Assembly: GCA_007695035.1 (NCBI GenBank)
Contig: REEO01000015.1
Span: 1 to 37,468, forward strand
Direction: 5' to 3'
DNA length: 37,468 nt
From: Saprospirales bacterium
Lineage (GTDB): Bacteria; Bacteroidota; Bacteroidia; Chitinophagales; Saprospiraceae
Shown: piece after piece, positions 7,314-16,072 of the stretch
Layout: each line of letters begins with the position of its first letter
Position numbering within the stretch: the stretch's first letter is position 1
Position numbers and translations under genes: made by a program
Notes under the pieces: model-generated
Seen by the model: only the letters and a program-made list of their open reading frames with translations
What the model was told of the DNA's origin: nothing
Database searches by the model: none

Positions 7314-7366
7314 CGTATATTACGGTAATATACGTAAATTACCGTAACATCCGTAAATTACCGTAA
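7314..7366. repeat. Three iterons with 19-base period upstream of the recombinase
   Basis: CGTATATTACGGTAA (7314-7328), CGTAAATTACCGTAA (7333-7347) and CGTAAATTACCGTAA (7352-7366) recur with exactly 19-base spacing. Each unit is nearly palindromic. The first also forms a perfect 10+1+10 inverted repeat across 7314-7334. They lie 18-70 bases before the recombinase start and upstream of the plus-strand promoter at 7389, so they suit binding of the recombinase (arm sites) or of a repressor. Confidence 0.75.
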
Positions 7367-7388
7367 ACCAACTTTAACAACTTTTCCC

Positions 7389-7396
7389 TACCTTTG
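7389..7396 (+). promoter_or_regulatory. -7 promoter box (TACCTTTG)
   Basis: This is a perfect match to the Bacteroidota TAnnTTTG element, followed by a leader of about 60 bases to the ATG at 7462. It starts 23 bases after the last iteron, which could therefore control both divergent genes. A -33 TTTG is not obvious. Confidence 0.5.
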
Positions 7397-7461
7397 CCCC
7401 AATCTCTTTTGTCAACTTTCTTACAAAATCTACCTGAATTAAAGAATATAAATTGAGATCG

Positions 7462-7824
7462 ATGTCCAAAAGAAAATGTAAGCTCTGTAAAGCTCCTTTC
7501 ACTGGTAGAAGTGATAAAATTTTCTGCTCGGCGCAATGCAAGGCGGACTATCACAACAAATTAAAGGCTGCTACCCTGAAGGCGACTTTTAATACGGATA
7601 AAATCCTCCACCGAAATCGCTCAATATTACTTGAAGTAATGGGTAAGAATTTACAACAAAAGAAGGTGGATCGCGATTCTTTGGCAAAAAAGAATTTCCG
7701 CTTTGAGTATATGACGTGATTTTACGAAAATGCACAGGGTAAGCGCTATCACCTCATGTACGACTTCGCCTGGATGGAATTTAAAACTGGTGAAATCCTT
7801 GTGGTGAGGCGAAAAAAACAATGA
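7462..7824 (+). pseudogene. Zinc-ribbon protein interrupted by in-frame TGA
   Basis: The first 85 codons give MSKRKCKLCKAPFTGRSDKI, then FCSAQCKADYHNKL. This is a four-cysteine zinc knuckle followed by 'RNRSILLEVMG', a pattern I recognise from small unnamed Bacteroidota proteins of about 120-150 residues. A TGA at 7717-7719 ends the frame after FRFEYMT. The same phase continues for 34 codons with family-like sequence (FYENAQGKRYHLMYDFAWME, then FKTGEILVVRRK) to a TGA at 7822-7824. I therefore read this as one gene of 120 codons with a single nonsense mutation. Function is unknown. The gene is divergent from the recombinase and shares the iteron-bearing region with it. Confidence 0.72.
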
Positions 7825-7831
7825 CTCCCAA

Positions 7832-9346
7832 CTATATCCACCCCTTCCGGCTACTCTCCACTTTATAAAGAATAAAGTCCCTCAAAATTACAGCATCTTT
7901 GAGGGGAATGTAGGGCAGTAAAATACTTCCGGCGGCGGTATAAATTCTGAAATTGACGAGATCTCTTTGCTGCATATAGGGGGTTTGGGTCAATTCCACA
8001 CTTTGGACCTTGTGCAGGTAAATCAATTTCCAGGTGTCCTCGATGATGCCCTTTTTGAGGTAGAGGACCTCGTGATTGATCCGCAGTTCGAGTTTGCGGT
8101 AATACACCACTATGGCGAGCAGTATGAAAGGAAGAGCGAGAAAGACCCAAAAGACCCACTGGGAGATGAAGAAGTAGATTATGAGCAACACCAGGGTCAC
8201 GGGAATGAGTCCAAAAAAGATAAAATACCGACCTATCATCCTCTTGTCGGGTTTGTAGGCGATATTGGGTTCCAGGGAGTCAGATTTGAAAAACTGGTTG
8301 CGCAACATGCTTACCTGATCTATGGAGCAACCTGGTATGCCGATGGACTGATTTCCCATCCCATCCTCACTGGAGGCCTGTGCCATAGTAACGGAATAGA
8401 GGCCCAGGAGTTGGCGCAGCGGATTGGTACTCCAGTAAAAGATTTGAAGTTTGTTATTTCTGGCTGAGTATTCACGCTGGGCAAAAAGGCCGGCCGATAC
8501 CTTTAGTCCACCCCTCACTTTCAAAACCCGCAATCCGAAATAGCGAATGATGACAATACCGGTAGATAGCACCGCACTGGCTGCCAGCAGGCCCAAAATG
8601 GCCATGATTACAAAGGAGGCCACCAGAGAATCGAACACATTCTCAAGCATGGGGAAATAGGGAATATCCCCCGGGTCATCCAGATACACCCAGTACTGGG
8701 ACCACCAGTAAAATGCGATGGCCACAATGGCCCAGGCGGTCCTGAGGTGGTTGTTGGTTACTCCCAGCTTTATCAAATCCAACAAGCTGAGGCTGAATAT
8801 CTTTTCACCTATGTAGCCGGAGGTAGATTCTTCGGTTTCCAGTTCAGTATCTTCCCCGGATTCCTCCACAGCACTGTCCCGCATGGCGAGCAGATAATCG
8901 CGCAGAGCAATGGCATCGCTTTTTTTCAGGGCCGAAATTTCGCTTTCGCTGCTGCCCGATCCCGCAGTTTCAACCACCACTTTGACCACATTCAGCATAC
9001 GGTGAATCACACTGGCCTCAAAATTTACCACCTGAATGCGCTCGAATGGAACCGAGGAGTGGGTCCGGTTTAGCAATCCCCTGGTGATGACGAGCGAATC
9101 GCTTTTGATGTGAAAGTGGAAGCGGAAGTAGTGCAAAATGGACAGAAAGGCAGATATCACAGCGGAAGCCAGAGCAAAAACCAAAAACACCAGTTCTCCC
9201 TGTGCCCTGCCGGCAAGGAAAAAAATGATCAACAGGGGCAAAAACTGGACGAAAAGGCTCCAAAATCGCTCAAAAACGAGCACAAAAATAGCCGCCGGGG
9301 CCTGTCTTACAGGCTGTGGATAGGGATTGGTGTCACTCTTCTTCAT
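7832..9346 (-). CDS. Bacterial PH (bPH2) membrane protein, YdbT-like
   Basis: The 504-residue protein has paired hydrophobic helices near residues 20-65, near 195-265 and near 370-410. Each is followed by a bacterial pleckstrin-homology domain, for example 'LVITRGLLNRTHSSVPFERI' and 'LQIFYWSTNPLRQLLGLYSV'. Three such repeats are typical of YdbT. The biochemical role of the family is unclear; B. subtilis YdbS/YdbT are linked to export of or resistance to certain bacteriocins. The start overlaps the preceding YdbS-like gene by 14 bases, so they are co-translated and probably form a complex in the cytoplasmic membrane. The gene order mfd-ydbS-ydbT is tight. Confidence 0.85.
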   Translation of the reverse strand: MKKSDTNPYPQPVRQAPAAIFVLVFERFWSLFVQFLPLLIIFFLAGRAQGELVFLVFALASAVISAFLSILHYFRFHFHIKSDSLVITRGLLNRTHSSVPFERIQVVNFEASVIHRMLNVVKVVVETAGSGSSESEISALKKSDAIALRDYLLAMRDSAVEESGEDTELETEESTSGYIGEKIFSLSLLDLIKLGVTNNHLRTAWAIVAIAFYWWSQYWVYLDDPGDIPYFPMLENVFDSLVASFVIMAILGLLAASAVLSTGIVIIRYFGLRVLKVRGGLKVSAGLFAQREYSARNNKLQIFYWSTNPLRQLLGLYSVTMAQASSEDGMGNQSIGIPGCSIDQVSMLRNQFFKSDSLEPNIAYKPDKRMIGRYFIFFGLIPVTLVLLIIYFFISQWVFWVFLALPFILLAIVVYYRKLELRINHEVLYLKKGIIEDTWKLIYLHKVQSVELTQTPYMQQRDLVNFRIYTAAGSILLPYIPLKDAVILRDFILYKVESSRKGWI

Positions 9347-9863
9347 CCTCCTCCTCCGTTTTCTTGAGTATAAATTCCTTTAAACTCTCCGCACGGGCAG
9401 GGTCCAATCCGGGAATAGACAGGTCCGATGCCGCTCCCCCGGCCGTATAGACTTTTAGTTTTGCTATGTCAAAAAGCTCCTCGAATGGTCCTTTTCGTAT
9501 CTCGCAGTGCTGTACCCTATTGAATGGTACCGATATCACAGATCTGAAAATAAGTCCGGTCTTGTAGGTGATATCTCTGTCCCGCACGGCATAGCCCTTA
9601 ACCCTGAATCCAAACCAGGTAAGCAGTACCAGGCCAATGACCAGGACCAACCAAATGCCAATCATTTTTAAAAATGACATAAAAAAGGTGGAGAGAAACA
9701 TCGTAAGGGTAAAAATCATGCCGATGGCAAACAAAACAACCAGGAATATGGCATTTTGCGTGAGCGACATCCAGAGGAAATTCTTTTTCAACGGTTCGTA
9801 CTCTACCGTCTCCATGCGGGGCAGCAATTCCGTAATTATCTGCTGGTTTTCAAAGTCCATCAT
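9333..9863 (-). CDS. Bacterial PH domain membrane protein, YdbS-like
   Basis: The 176-residue protein has two adjacent membrane helices (about residues 30-85) and one C-terminal bPH2 domain. That domain has the motif 'YAVRDRDITYKTGLIFRSVI', then 'VPFNRVQHCEIRKGPFEELF' and 'LKVYTAGGAASDLSIPGL', the usual YdbS pattern. It ends in an acidic tail (KKTEEEDEEE). The ATG overlaps the mfd stop by four bases (ATGA), which indicates translational coupling. Its partner follows at once with an overlapping start. Function beyond membrane association is unknown. Confidence 0.85.
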   Translation of the reverse strand: MMDFENQQIITELLPRMETVEYEPLKKNFLWMSLTQNAIFLVVLFAIGMIFTLTMFLSTFFMSFLKMIGIWLVLVIGLVLLTWFGFRVKGYAVRDRDITYKTGLIFRSVISVPFNRVQHCEIRKGPFEELFDIAKLKVYTAGGAASDLSIPGLDPARAESLKEFILKKTEEEDEEE

Positions 9864-12800
9864 ACCTCTTCCACTTTAACTGCGTTTTCCAATTTGGCGA
9901 CGACCCGCTTCAAGCCCTCGAGGCCGCCCACATTTTTCTTCGTCAAAATTAACTTTTCTCTGCTTTGTTTCAACTGAAAATCGAGCAATCTTCCCTGTTC
10001 AGCGACAAACTGCATGATTCCACTGAAAACCGGTGAATTGTAATAGGCGGAAGAGGGATTGGACGGAAAAAAGCACTTCATGGTGGTTCCCTTCAGAGTA
10101 AGCCTCTCAATGCCGAGCCGCTTGCAGGCCCAGCGTATGCGAAAAGCGTCGAAGAGGTTGTAAACCGCGGGGGGAATTTCCCCAAACCGGTCCTTCAGCC
10201 TCACAGCAAACTGCTCCAGCTCTCCTTCGTTTTTCAAATCATCCATTTCCTTGTACAGCTTGAGGCGCTCCTGCACGTTGCTCACGTAATCGTCCGGTAC
10301 GAGCATTTCTACATCCATTTCGATGTTGACATCCCGTACAAAATTGTGTTCCGCCTCCTCCAGCTCTTTTTTGAAGACATCCTGAAACTCGTTTTCCTTC
10401 AATTCCACTATCGCCTCTTCCAGGATTTTCTGATAGGCATCGTAGCCAATGTCGGCTATAAAACCGCTCTGTTCGGCTCCTAGCAAACTTCCTGCCCCCC
10501 GTATATCGAGGTCTTTCATGGCAATATTAAACCCACCTCCGAGCTCGCTGAATTCCTCTATGGTTTTCAGTCGCTTTCTGGCATCGGGGGTGAGGGCCGA
10601 AAGGGGTGGCGTAATCAAATAGCAGTAAGCCTTTCGGTTGGACCGCCCTACCCTGCCCCTGAGCTGGTGCAGATCGCTCATTCCGAATTGATGGGCATTG
10701 TTGATGACTATGGTATTCACATTGGAAATATCCAGACCGGTCTCAATGATATTGGTACAGAGCAGCACGTCCGATTTTCCGTCTATAAATTCGATCAGGG
10801 TCTTCTCCAGTTCGGTGGATTCCATTTTTCCGTGGGCGATGCTGAAATCGATGTCCGGGCAGAGCTTTTTCAACATCTGGTGGATTTCCGGAAGGGTCTT
10901 GACTCTGTTGTGTACAAAAAATACCTGGCCACCCCGGTCCACCTCGTAGTAGATCGCATCCTTGATAGACTCCACATTAAAGGATCTTCTCTCCGTATGT
11001 ATGGGCTGTCGGTTGGGCGGTGCGGTTCGCAGGACGGACATATCTCTCGCGGCCATAAGCGAAAACTGAAGCGTCCTCGGTATGGGGGTAGCCGTAAGAG
11101 TGAGCGTATCCACATTCACCTTGAGTTTTCGGAGTTTCTCCTTGGCTGCAACACCGAATTTTTGCTCCTCGTCAATGACCAACAACCCCAGGTCTTTGAA
11201 CTTCACATTTTTATTCAGCAAACTGTGCGTACCAATCACCACATCCAACTCACCAGACTCCATTTTTTCCATCACCTTGCGCTTCTCCGCCGCAGTGCGA
11301 AACCGGTTCAGGTAGTCAATGCTAAGTCCGAATTCACCGAGACGCTCCTGAAAAGTACGGTAGTGTTGGAGAGCCAAAATGGTCGTAGGTACGAGTACCG
11401 CCACCTGTTTTCCACCCAGCACCGCCTTGAAAACAGCCCGGATGGCCACCTCCGTTTTGCCAAATCCCACATCCCCGCATATTAGCCGGTCCATCGGGTG
11501 CGGTTGTTGCATGTCGTACTTTACATCCTGCGTGGCCTTCAACTGGTCAGGAGTGTCTTCGTAAATAAAAGAGGCCTCCAGCTCATTTTGCAGGTAACCG
11601 TCTTCCGGAAAAGAAAAACCCTCGGCGGACTTGCGCATGGCGTAGAGCTTGATCAAATCCCGCGCAATGTCCTTAACCTTTTTCTTGGTCTTCCGCTTCA
11701 CCCGGGCCCAACTGTCGCTTCCGAGCTTATTGAGTTTTGGATTGCTGCCATCCTTCCCGACATACCTGGATATTTTGTGAAGTGAGTGAATACTCACATA
11801 CAAAATGTCATTATTTCGGTAAATCAGCCGGACAGACTCCTGCACATTGCCGTTGATATTGATTTTTTCGAGTCCGGAATAGCGCCCCACCCCGTGATCC
11901 ATGTGGGTCACGAAGTCTCCCGGATGGAGTTCTTTCAGCATTCTGAGCTGGATGGCCTGATCTTTGGAAAAACCCCGTTTGACTTTGTACTTGTGAAAGC
12001 GGCGGAAAATCTGGTGGTCGGTATAGCAGACCAGCCCCATTTCCTCCTCGATAAAACCGCGGTCGATGGAAGAAGTCACAGGATGCAACTTAACTTTGGC
12101 CTCCAGGTCTTCAAAAATATTTTGGATGCGGTTGTACTGCCGGGGATTGTCCGTAAACAAAAACACCTGAAACCCTTTTTGGGTATTGGATTCGAGGTCC
12201 TCGATCAGCAGTTTAAAATTCTTGTTGAAATTGGGTTGCGGACTGCCGTTAAAAACCACCCGCGGATGGGCTTCATCTACCGGATTGGCCTCCAGCCTGA
12301 TTTGCTTGAATCGCTGCAAACCGTCCACGACCTCTCTCGTCAGCACCCAGGGAGAGCGTTCCAAATAATCCCTGGCGCGCTCTTCCTCCTCGGTGGAAAC
12401 CACTTTTTTCAGGCTCCCTTTGGCCTCGCCAAAACAGTACTGCACCCTGTCCACCAACTCCTGTTCACTTTCCATCACCAGAAGGGCATCCTCGGGCAGA
12501 ATTTCAAAAAGGGAGACCAGTTCCCTGCCCGGCACTTTGCTCTCGATATTGGGCACAATGGAGACCCGCTCCACCTCTTTTACTGAGAGCTGATCGGCCG
12601 GATTGAAGAGTCTGATGCTCTCGATCATGGTGTCGAATAGCTCTATTCTGTACGGCCAGTCATTTCCATAGGAAAAAAGGTCGATGATCCCACCCCGGAT
12701 GGAGAACTCACCGGGTTCCGCCACAAAGTCCACCCTCGAAAAGCCGTAGTCGTGCAGAATTTCGATCAACAAGTCGATATCGAGGTCTTCGTCAACCACC

Positions 12801-13240
12801 AGTTTAATCTGCCTTTCTTCCAGCACCTGGGGGGACAGGACTTTCTCAAAAAGCGCTTCGGGATAGGTGACTAGCAGGAATTTTCCGTCCAGGGTTACCA
12901 GTCGATTTATCACTTCCGTCCGATCCTGAAGCTGAGTTTTTCTCAGCCGGCTAAAGTCAGCGGGCATTTTGAATGAATCCGGCAGAAAGCCCTTCGGCAC
13001 TTTGGGCTGAAGACTTTCCAGATTGCTGTAGAAATAAGAGGCCGATTCCTTGTCGGGCAGTATGGCCACCAGGCAGCCGAGGTCACTTTTCAGAGAAAGA
13101 GCGAGAAAGCTGCTCATTCCCCCCGCCAGTCCACCGACCGAAAACACCCTGTGAGAACCCGACCGGACACAGTCCACCAGTTCGCCGTATGCTCGCGATG
13201 CGTGGAACTTCTCCAGAATCAGGCTCAAATTGTTGTTCAC
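9860..13240 (-). CDS. mfd: Transcription-repair coupling factor Mfd
   Basis: Mfd removes RNA polymerase stalled at DNA lesions and recruits UvrA. The protein (about 1126 residues) has the UvrB-like N-terminal part, the RNA polymerase interaction domain (HMDHGVGRYSGLEKI), a Walker A motif (CGDVGFGKTE, near residue 590), the DEEQ box (VIDEEQKFGV), motif III (TLTATPIPRTLQ), motif VI (QLRGRVGRSNRKAYCYL) and the C-terminal TRCF domain (ERLKLYKEMDDL, RFGEIP). The start is uncertain. A GTG at 13279 gives 13 extra residues, but a TATCTTTG promoter box at 13253-13246 lies inside that extension. The GTG at 13240 sits near the predicted transcription start and matches the family N-terminus better, so I chose it. 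Two bPH genes follow in the same operon. Confidence 0.95.
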   Translation of the reverse strand: MNNNLSLILEKFHASRAYGELVDCVRSGSHRVFSVGGLAGGMSSFLALSLKSDLGCLVAILPDKESASYFYSNLESLQPKVPKGFLPDSFKMPADFSRLRKTQLQDRTEVINRLVTLDGKFLLVTYPEALFEKVLSPQVLEERQIKLVVDEDLDIDLLIEILHDYGFSRVDFVAEPGEFSIRGGIIDLFSYGNDWPYRIELFDTMIESIRLFNPADQLSVKEVERVSIVPNIESKVPGRELVSLFEILPEDALLVMESEQELVDRVQYCFGEAKGSLKKVVSTEEEERARDYLERSPWVLTREVVDGLQRFKQIRLEANPVDEAHPRVVFNGSPQPNFNKNFKLLIEDLESNTQKGFQVFLFTDNPRQYNRIQNIFEDLEAKVKLHPVTSSIDRGFIEEEMGLVCYTDHQIFRRFHKYKVKRGFSKDQAIQLRMLKELHPGDFVTHMDHGVGRYSGLEKININGNVQESVRLIYRNNDILYVSIHSLHKISRYVGKDGSNPKLNKLGSDSWARVKRKTKKKVKDIARDLIKLYAMRKSAEGFSFPEDGYLQNELEASFIYEDTPDQLKATQDVKYDMQQPHPMDRLICGDVGFGKTEVAIRAVFKAVLGGKQVAVLVPTTILALQHYRTFQERLGEFGLSIDYLNRFRTAAEKRKVMEKMESGELDVVIGTHSLLNKNVKFKDLGLLVIDEEQKFGVAAKEKLRKLKVNVDTLTLTATPIPRTLQFSLMAARDMSVLRTAPPNRQPIHTERRSFNVESIKDAIYYEVDRGGQVFFVHNRVKTLPEIHQMLKKLCPDIDFSIAHGKMESTELEKTLIEFIDGKSDVLLCTNIIETGLDISNVNTIVINNAHQFGMSDLHQLRGRVGRSNRKAYCYLITPPLSALTPDARKRLKTIEEFSELGGGFNIAMKDLDIRGAGSLLGAEQSGFIADIGYDAYQKILEEAIVELKENEFQDVFKKELEEAEHNFVRDVNIEMDVEMLVPDDYVSNVQERLKLYKEMDDLKNEGELEQFAVRLKDRFGEIPPAVYNLFDAFRIRWACKRLGIERLTLKGTTMKCFFPSNPSSAYYNSPVFSGIMQFVAEQGRLLDFQLKQSREKLILTKKNVGGLEGLKRVVAKLENAVKVEEV

Positions 13241-13245
13241 AGCCA

Positions 13246-13253
13246 CAAAGATA
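13246..13253 (-). promoter_or_regulatory. -7 promoter box for mfd
   Basis: TATCTTTG on the minus strand is a perfect TAnnTTTG match. It implies a transcription start near 13240 and hence a very short or absent leader for mfd. No clear -33 TTTG was found at 19-base spacing. Confidence 0.4.
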
Positions 13254-13279
13254 TATTTTTGATGGCGATTCCTATACAC

Positions 13280-13817
13280 GGTGCCCCGGTTCAGGCATTC
13301 AATTCACCTCCTCACCGGACAATACAAGGGAACAATAGTTTTCTTACAAAAATTGTTGTGGCGGGAGGTATTTGGTGGAAATGGTCATAAAAATATCCAC
13401 TGATCAATTTCCAGAAGTCATCGTATTGGTTTTGAAAGTCGATCTCAGCAGAAACAAGTAAAAAGTAGAAAGCCCTGAAAGTACAAAGTCTGTTGGTGAT
13501 TAATAAGGCTGACCAATAACCCGGGAGGAGTGGTACTCACGCAACGCAATTAATTACGAGGCCAGCGCACAAGGTAAATGGGAGGTCTGCAGTCGGCAAT
13601 CCGGTAGGTATAACCCGTCAACCTATTTCATGAGACCACAGTGAAACCAAATACACCACCCGCAAAACCACACCCTAATACAAAAAGCATCCCTTCAATA
13701 CCAACAGTGCAGCGGCCCAATCCCACAATTATTTATTTTGAAACAAAAAAAATACATTTTCACTATCTTTAATAATTAATTCTCCCTACCTTGCGCAGTC
13801 TAATCAAACAAAGTGCC
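13280..13817. other. Intergenic stretch between mfd and the oxygenase
   Basis: No gene is supported. A TATCTTTA box at 13764-13771 may be the -7 element for the oxygenase gene at 13818. The short 'TCTGCAGTCGGCAATCC' piece near 13588 resembles low-complexity GCAGT/GGCA runs seen again near 18255 and 23130. Confidence 0.35.
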
Positions 13818-14654
13818 ATGAGCGAGATTTTATCTGAGGGGTTCAGCGACCTTGACAAGGTCGCTGAGGAATACCGGGAGAAATACCAAAATGCAAACCC
13901 CTTTCCCAACGGCTATTTCGACAACTTTTTCAATCCAGATTTTTTGCGTGCGGTAGCCAACGAATTTCCAGATTTGAAGAAGGAAAAGGAAAAAATCTAC
14001 TACGACAACCCCAATGAGCGCAAGCACGCGAGCAAAGGAGAGCGCAGTTTTGGGCCAAAAACAAAAGAACTGGTGCACTTCCTCAACTCACACATCTTTT
14101 TGGAGTTTTTGCAAAAACTGACCGGAATCAGGGAAACGCTCATACCGGACCCCTATCTTGAAGGAGGTGGATTTCATGAGATAAAACCAGGAGGTTTCTT
14201 GAAAATTCACGTGGATTTTCACAAACATCGGAAAATGAACCTCGACAGGAGACTCAATATCCTAATCTATCTGAATGAAAACTGGGAAGAATCCTACGGT
14301 GGCCACTTTGAATTGTGGGAGCGAGACATGAGTGCCTCTGAAGTAAAAGTAGCCCCACTATTCAACCGCCTCGCACTTTTTTCCACAACCGGAGATTCCT
14401 GGCACGGCCATCCCGACCCTCTCACCTGCCCACCCGACAGAAGCCGAAAGTCTCTCGCGCTTTACTACTACAGCAACGGGCGTCCTGACAACGAGTTGGA
14501 TAAGGCGAGCAGAAACCGGATTACCACCACTTTTTCAGAGAGAAAGGGCGTGGACTCCTCCGATATGAAAAGGTACAACCGATTCGTCAATCTTGCCAAT
14601 GATGTCTTGCCTCCATTTTTGGTCAGAACCATTAAGAAATTCAGGAATAAGTAA
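13818..14654 (+). CDS. 2-oxoglutarate/Fe(II)-dependent oxygenase family protein
   Basis: The 278-residue protein shows the prolyl-hydroxylase-type double-stranded beta-helix motifs: the iron ligands in 'LKIHVDFH' (HxD), a distal histidine in 'DSWHGHPDPL', and the 2-oxoglutarate-binding arginine in 'RSRKSLALYYYS'. A 'NILIYLNENWEESYGGHFEL' block between them is typical of the family. Members hydroxylate proteins or small molecules; the substrate is unknown. The ATG at 13818 was chosen because the earlier TTG adds residues unlike the family and overlaps the leader. It stands alone, with a strong hairpin terminator right at its stop. Confidence 0.87.
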   Translation: MSEILSEGFSDLDKVAEEYREKYQNANPFPNGYFDNFFNPDFLRAVANEFPDLKKEKEKIYYDNPNERKHASKGERSFGPKTKELVHFLNSHIFLEFLQKLTGIRETLIPDPYLEGGGFHEIKPGGFLKIHVDFHKHRKMNLDRRLNILIYLNENWEESYGGHFELWERDMSASEVKVAPLFNRLALFSTTGDSWHGHPDPLTCPPDRSRKSLALYYYSNGRPDNELDKASRNRITTTFSERKGVDSSDMKRYNRFVNLANDVLPPFLVRTIKKFRNK

Positions 14655-14684
14655 CCGGGATTCACTTGCTGCTATAATCCCGGT
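14654..14684 (+). terminator. Hairpin terminator after the oxygenase gene
   Basis: A perfect 9-bp stem (ACCGGGATT/AATCCCGGT) closes a 13-base loop, starting in the stop codon. The downstream bases are T-rich (GTATTTACCATGTTTTTTTG). It may serve both this gene and the convergent T9SS gene. Confidence 0.65.
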
Positions 14685-14803
14685 GTATTTACCATGTTTT
14701 TTTGTGAAAAACACAAGAGGCATTCATCAACTGCCTTTTTATTTAGATGAGGGGAAATTACCCCCCCTGTCTAAACTGCAGAGATGTAACCAGTCACTCA
14801 AAA

Positions 14804-15910
14804 TTATTTGACCTTTTGGATTTGCACCACTGACTGAAGTCCATTCGACGATAATTGGATAAAATAGCTGCCGGAGGGCACAGTCCCTATGTTTAAATGC
14901 TTCGTCTGGGCACCCTGCAATTCACCTTTTTGCACCAACTGGCCACCGGAATCAAACAGACTGTATTGTACCATGCCAGGATCCTCGGGAAACTCCAGCA
15001 GCAAGCGATCAGTTGCCGGATTGGGGTAAACCCGATTCACCTCCAATCCCCTTTCCTCCACTGAATTAATAATGGTAATAATTTCATTTGACCAGGCTAT
15101 ACAACCATTCATGTCAACCCCTCTGACAAGGAAGGGTCCAATACTACATTCCTGGTAAAAAAAGTGCCCATTTATCATAGTTTCGGAATCTGCCAAATGG
15201 GTGAGTTCCCCCGACCACTCGCAATACCATTGCCAATCGACAAATTCCCCCGGATTGAGCAGGGTGATCTCATCGTATCCCTCCAGTTCGATCTGTGGAA
15301 TGGCAGCATCTGCATCCACCTTGTCCACCTGCAGGGTGACTCCGAGCTGCATGATAAATTCAGGGCATTCATAGGGTGCACCCTCTGCAAAGTAACTTCC
15401 GCCCTCAGTCACTATTAATTCCGGATCGGTAGCCCCGGGTATGGGTTCAAAATTGCGATACCACTGAATACTGGTATCCATGGAAAACAAATACCTCAAA
15501 GAATCATTGTTGCAAATAATGGTTTCGCCATTCGGGCCTATGGTGAAATCACCGATCGTTTCCACAAAGGGAGGTAGAAAGGCATAGCCGTCCAGCAGCA
15601 CCTCCTCTGACCGGACCACACAGGTGTCGCGCTCCACTTCCACACTAAACCAGGCCGGCACATCATCGTAGTAGTTCACTGTCAGAAAACTGTCGGTAGC
15701 TCCGGGTATGGCCTCGGCATCTCCCCCTCCGGAAAACGGCCTCTTATACCACTGATAGCTGTCATAAGACCCGGTGTTCAGCACCCCCTCGCTCTCCGGA
15801 CACAACATAAGGTCACCCGCAATTTCCGGTTCAAAATCACACTGCGCAGAGACTGCCCCCGCTGCAATAAGCACGAACAATAATGATAAGTATAAACTCA
15901 GGTTTTTCAT
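14804..15910 (-). CDS. Secreted T9SS cargo protein with immunoglobulin-like repeats
   Basis: The 368-residue protein has a signal peptide (MKNLSLYLSLLFVLIAAGAV, then SAQC). Two to three repeated Ig/PKD-like modules follow, with 'YQWYKRPF...PGATDSFLTV', 'IQWYRNFEPIPGATDPELIV' and 'WQWYCEW'. The final 75 residues form a type A T9SS sorting domain (RVYPNPATDRLLLEF, 'SGSYFIQL', final 'VVQIQKVK'). It should be exported by Sec and then moved across the outer membrane by the T9SS. The ATG at 15910 was chosen over an upstream TTG because it begins the signal peptide. Function is unknown; such proteins often bind glycans or act as adhesins. Confidence 0.88.
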   Translation of the reverse strand: MKNLSLYLSLLFVLIAAGAVSAQCDFEPEIAGDLMLCPESEGVLNTGSYDSYQWYKRPFSGGGDAEAIPGATDSFLTVNYYDDVPAWFSVEVERDTCVVRSEEVLLDGYAFLPPFVETIGDFTIGPNGETIICNNDSLRYLFSMDTSIQWYRNFEPIPGATDPELIVTEGGSYFAEGAPYECPEFIMQLGVTLQVDKVDADAAIPQIELEGYDEITLLNPGEFVDWQWYCEWSGELTHLADSETMINGHFFYQECSIGPFLVRGVDMNGCIAWSNEIITIINSVEERGLEVNRVYPNPATDRLLLEFPEDPGMVQYSLFDSGGQLVQKGELQGAQTKHLNIGTVPSGSYFIQLSSNGLQSVVQIQKVK

Positions 15911-16012
15911 AGTTTCTTCCAATTTGGTGAATTGTAAATCTACATAAATTTAGCCATTTGAAAAAAAATATCTTATAGTCCCCAATATCGAGAAAAATGC
16001 AACAAAAGGCAA

Positions 16013-16037
16013 ACAATGGATTTTGGTGGATTAGATG
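16013..16037. repeat. 25-base dispersed repeat, copy 1
   Basis: This stretch (ACAATGGATTTTGG and onward to TTAGATG) occurs identically at 32146-32170. In each case it lies 35-45 bases before an element of the CACCGCAGAGC/ACCACGGAACC family. Confidence 0.8.
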
Positions 16038-16072
16038 CTTTTAAATGTTATTAATGCTGATAAAAAAGGGTT

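Noticed and set aside
10667-12586. Long plus-strand frames opposite mfd
   Set aside because: They are antisense to strongly conserved Mfd helicase motifs and have no family features of their own.
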